Shown one piece after another: positions 61,438 to 64,000 of a stretch of DNA of 64,000 nucleotides. Under the pieces are notes generated by a model, which did not search any database, was not told the DNA's origin, and was given only the letters and a program-made list of their open reading frames with translations. The stretch spans positions 1 through 64,000 of the forward strand of contig NZ_BMHH01000019.1 of the NCBI RefSeq assembly GCF_014640615.1, in the 5' to 3' direction. This DNA comes from Paramesorhizobium endophyticum. GTDB lineage: Bacteria; Pseudomonadota; Alphaproteobacteria; Rhizobiales; Rhizobiaceae. The translations under genes and the position numbers were made by a program. Every line of letters begins with the position of its first letter. Position 1 is the first letter of the stretch.

Positions 61438-62391
61438 CTAATCCGGCGCGCCGCGGCGCAAATTGAGAATGGGGGATTCCATCCCGGGCACATAACTGTC
61501 GGAAATCAGGTTCCGGCAGTGCTCTTCGAAACTGCGCATCAGCCGCGTTGTGACCTGCTGGCTCACACGGATCAGCCCGATGCGCATCGGCTTGTGGTCG
61601 CCCGCCAAGCGCAGCCCGACCAGGCGTCTGCCGTCCAGCGCCGCCTTGTTCTTGGGGCGAACATTGGCCAGCGTATAGCCATAACGATTGCCGACCATGG
61701 TCCGGATCACCTCTTGATGCTGAAGTTCCGCGACGATGTTCGGCGTCACGCTCGCCGCGGCGAAGAGACCCAGGAAATAGTCTCGCGAAAGCGGCAAATC
61801 CAGCAGAATGAACTCCCGGTGCTGCAGCTCGGCAAGCGTGACGACCGAACGCTCGGCAAGCGGATCGGTCTCTGCGACTTGTACGTAAGGAGGCAGTTCG
61901 GCGAGCGGCTTGAACTCGAAACCTTCCGGAATGAGCAGATCGTAAGAGAGTGCAACGTCCAACTCGGCCCGCTCAAGCTTTGCAAGCAGGACACTATGAT
62001 CCGCTATGGTCGGCCGCACACTGGCGCCGGGATAGGCGCTGTTGAAACTGTGGCTGACCTCCGGGAGCAGCATCGGCGCGAAGGTCAGAAGGCACCCGAG
62101 CGATAAAGTGCCTCGAACCTGATCCGTGGCCTCGGAGGCGGCAGTGTACATGTTCTGCACCTGCTCGATGACCGTCTTTGCCTGTGCGAGAAGTTTCTGG
62201 CCGGCGGGGGTGAGCGAAAGCCCCTGCGCGTGACGTCTCAGGAAAAGTTGTGTCTTCAGCTCGATCTCAAGCTGAGAAATGGCGGTCGAGATGGAAGGTT
62301 GCGAAACCCTGATCCGCTCAGACGCCAAAGTGATGGACCCGGCCTCCGCCGTGGCGATGAAATATTCAAGTTGGCGAAGGGTAAACCGCAT
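61438..62391 (-). CDS. LysR-family transcriptional regulator
   Basis: 317 residues: an N-terminal winged helix-turn-helix (RFTLRQLEYFIATAEAGSIT, LASERIRVSQPSISTAISQL) and a C-terminal ligand-binding domain of the periplasmic-binding type (RGTLSLGCLLTFAPMLLPEV, ELDVALSYDLLIPEGFEF). The start MRFTLRQLEYF is the family form; an ATG nine codons earlier is possible. It is the first gene on the minus strand before the GH3 gene (95 bp gap) and probably controls that operon. It may also control the divergent monooxygenase. Confidence 0.92.
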   Translation of the reverse strand: MRFTLRQLEYFIATAEAGSITLASERIRVSQPSISTAISQLEIELKTQLFLRRHAQGLSLTPAGQKLLAQAKTVIEQVQNMYTAASEATDQVRGTLSLGCLLTFAPMLLPEVSHSFNSAYPGASVRPTIADHSVLLAKLERAELDVALSYDLLIPEGFEFKPLAELPPYVQVAETDPLAERSVVTLAELQHREFILLDLPLSRDYFLGLFAAASVTPNIVAELQHQEVIRTMVGNRYGYTLANVRPKNKAALDGRRLVGLRLAGDHKPMRIGLIRVSQQVTTRLMRSFEEHCRNLISDSYVPGMESPILNLRRGAPD

Positions 62392-62660
62392 GAAGCAACC
62401 TAATGCAGCGCGCCGCACCGCTGGAGCAGCCGCCCGCTCGTGGCTCGGACTGAAGTTCCAAGTCTAATAAGTCGCGACACCTGATGTGTAAACAGCCTGG
62501 CTTGAGGTCGATAACTCGTCACGGCTCCGCCGGATTGCTTTCGCCGATCCTAATCAGTGCTGCAGGAAATCGTAATTTTCCAAAACCAAGCCCTCCGCTA
62601 CAGCGGGAGCAAGCAGTCGCCTGGGCGTATCCAGCCCACGGCGAAAAGGAAGGACGAAGC

Positions 62661-63905
62661 ATGTCAGCCGAAACAATTCATACGCTGGTCGTAGGGGCAG
62701 GCCAAGCGGGCGTTGCCATGAGCGAGCATCTCAAAAAGAACAACGTGGAACACCTCGTCCTTGAGCGCGGCCGCATTGCCGAACGCTGGCGTTCGATGCG
62801 CTGGGATTCGCTGGTCGCCAACGGCCCCGCATGGCATGATCGCTTTCCTGGCTTGGAATTCCCCGGCGATCCCGATGCGTTCATTCCCAAGGAGCAGGTC
62901 GCCGATTATTTCGAAACTTATGCGCAAAAGAACGAAGCGCCGATACGCTGTGGGGTCGAGGTCACCAGCGTAGAGCGGTTAGAGGGGCGCCCCGGCTTTC
63001 GCGTCGAAACATCGGACGGCGTGATTGAGGCGCGCAATGTTGTCGCGGCGACGGGGCCATTCCAGCAGCCGAGCATTCCACCTCTCGTTCCGGCAGACGC
63101 CGGCATCCACCAAATGCATTCCAGCGACTACCGCAACCCGGCGCGATTGCCAGAAGGCGCGGTGCTCGTCGTTGGCGCCGGTTCGTCAGGCGTGCAGATT
63201 GCCGAGGAATTGATGCGGGCCGGACGCAAGGTTTACCTCTCGGTCGGCCCACACGACCGCCCACCTCGCTCCTATCGCGGCCGGGACTTTGTCTGGTGGC
63301 TCGGAGTCCTCGGCAAATGGGACGCACAGGCGCAGGCACCGGGCGCCGAACACGTAACGATTGCGGTCAGCGGCGCGCGTGGCGGTGAAACCATCGACTT
63401 CCGTCGGCTCGCTGCGCAAGGCATGGTGCTCGTGGGCATGACGGGTGCCTATTCCAACGGCAAATTGTCCTTCGGCAACGATCTCGCTCGAAATCTGGAC
63501 CGCGGCGACCAGAACTACCTATCGCTTCTCGATGAGGCCGACGCCTTCGTTACCCGCAACGGTCTCGACCTTCCGGAAGAGTCTAAGGCCCGCATCCCTG
63601 GTCCGCAGGTCGATTGCGTGAGCGATCCGCTCCGGGAACTTGATCTGGCCAGCGTTGGCGTCAACACGATCATTTGGGCGACGGGTTTCAGTTCGGATTA
63701 CAGCTGGCTGAAGGTAAATGCCTTCAATGAGGCTGGCCGTCCCCAGCACCAACGCGGCGTCTCGCCGGAAAAGGGGATTTATTTTCTTGGACTTCCATGG
63801 CTTTCAGGCCGGGGCTCGAGCTTCATCTGGGGGGTCTGGCACGATGCCAAGCATATCGCCGATCACATCCTGATCCAGGACAATTACATGGCCTACGCGC
63901 GCTAG
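62661..63905 (+). CDS. Flavin-dependent monooxygenase (FMO/YUCCA-like)
   Basis: 414 residues. FAD-binding motif HTLVVGAGQAGVAMSEHLKK, then LERGRIAERWRSMRWDSLVA; second, NADPH-binding Rossmann motif AVLVVGAGSSGVQIAEELMR; and the ATG-type motif IIWATGFSSDYSWLK. This layout is that of the flavin monooxygenases active on small amines, aldehydes and aromatic acids (CzcO/YUCCA-like). AAGGAAGG lies before ATG 62661. It probably belongs to a catabolic unit with the Rid gene that starts 62 bp later. Confidence 0.92.
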   Translation: MSAETIHTLVVGAGQAGVAMSEHLKKNNVEHLVLERGRIAERWRSMRWDSLVANGPAWHDRFPGLEFPGDPDAFIPKEQVADYFETYAQKNEAPIRCGVEVTSVERLEGRPGFRVETSDGVIEARNVVAATGPFQQPSIPPLVPADAGIHQMHSSDYRNPARLPEGAVLVVGAGSSGVQIAEELMRAGRKVYLSVGPHDRPPRSYRGRDFVWWLGVLGKWDAQAQAPGAEHVTIAVSGARGGETIDFRRLAAQGMVLVGMTGAYSNGKLSFGNDLARNLDRGDQNYLSLLDEADAFVTRNGLDLPEESKARIPGPQVDCVSDPLRELDLASVGVNTIIWATGFSSDYSWLKVNAFNEAGRPQHQRGVSPEKGIYFLGLPWLSGRGSSFIWGVWHDAKHIADHILIQDNYMAYAR

Positions 63906-63967
63906 GGTGAGTTCCTGCCCGCAACCCCACTCATTTCGAAAGTTAGCCCGATCCGATGGAGAAGAAA

Positions 63968-64000
63968 ATGGCACATACCCGAATCCGGAAATTCAATACC
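63968..64000 (+). CDS. Rid family protein, 5' end only
   Basis: A GGAG-preceded ATG opens MAHTRIRKFNT, which resembles the beginning of Rid (YjgF/YER057c) proteins, deaminases of reactive enamines and imines. Only 11 codons lie inside the window. The neighbouring flavin enzyme could produce such intermediates. Confidence 0.5.
   Translation, partial: MAHTRIRKFNT

Overview
The window looks like a GC-rich alphaproteobacterial chromosome or large replicon, most likely of the Rhizobiaceae. The type III secretion genes follow the rhizobial (Rhc) order, there is a run of small rhizobial-type hypothetical proteins, and the two opine-transport-like and siderophore clusters fit this group. No rRNA or tRNA gene was seen, so the assignment rests on gene content only.

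Positions 1-7500 hold a complete type II-C CRISPR-Cas locus. It has an array of 41 repeats of 36 bp (40 spacers), then cas2, cas1 and a 1050-residue cas9 on the minus strand. A tracrRNA is readable on the plus strand just upstream of cas9. Repeat alignment to the Neisseria type II-C repeat predicts that crRNAs read toward cas2. Each repeat ends in an extended -10-like element, as in Neisseria. The single degenerate repeat lies at the cas-distal end.

Positions 7500-13000 are a scarred junction zone. It contains a decapitated SDR gene joined to the frameshifted tail of an RND pump, an IS3 orfA fused to an AraC tail, and two IS256-type transposase remnants joined together. An intact NepI-like MFS exporter and a divergent AraC regulator sit between the scars. 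Positions 13010-19894 are a ferric-siderophore system (fecI, fecR, TonB receptor, fhuD, fhuB). It has no fhuC ATPase; IS256 debris begins directly after fhuB. A hypothetical gene, a potassium channel with a C-terminal zinc ribbon and a SulP anion transporter with a structured 5' leader follow.

Positions 23550-49158 are a type III secretion system. A minus-strand operon runs from a short NolW-like SctC piece through sctI, J, K, L, N, O, Q, R, S and T to a 511-residue unknown. A plus-strand operon carries a 53-residue small protein, sctD, two small proteins and sctV. It then carries a secretin, a CpaD-like lipoprotein and (in reverse) a TadD-like TPR lipoprotein, all resembling Tad-pilus parts. 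sctU (with an altered NPTH motif) and an L,D-transpeptidase follow. Two very large proteins converge at the end: one with LysM and a tandem repeat, one with three HrpF/NopX-type repeats. They are the best translocator or effector candidates.

Positions 49985-53638 hold small hypothetical proteins, a DUF1488 protein, a transglutaminase remnant and two Rnk/GreA-fold proteins. Positions 53671-62391 are an apparent catabolic operon: LysR, GH3 beta-glycosidase, M20 deacylase and a spermidine/opine-type ABC importer. The window ends with a flavin monooxygenase and the first codons of a Rid-family gene.
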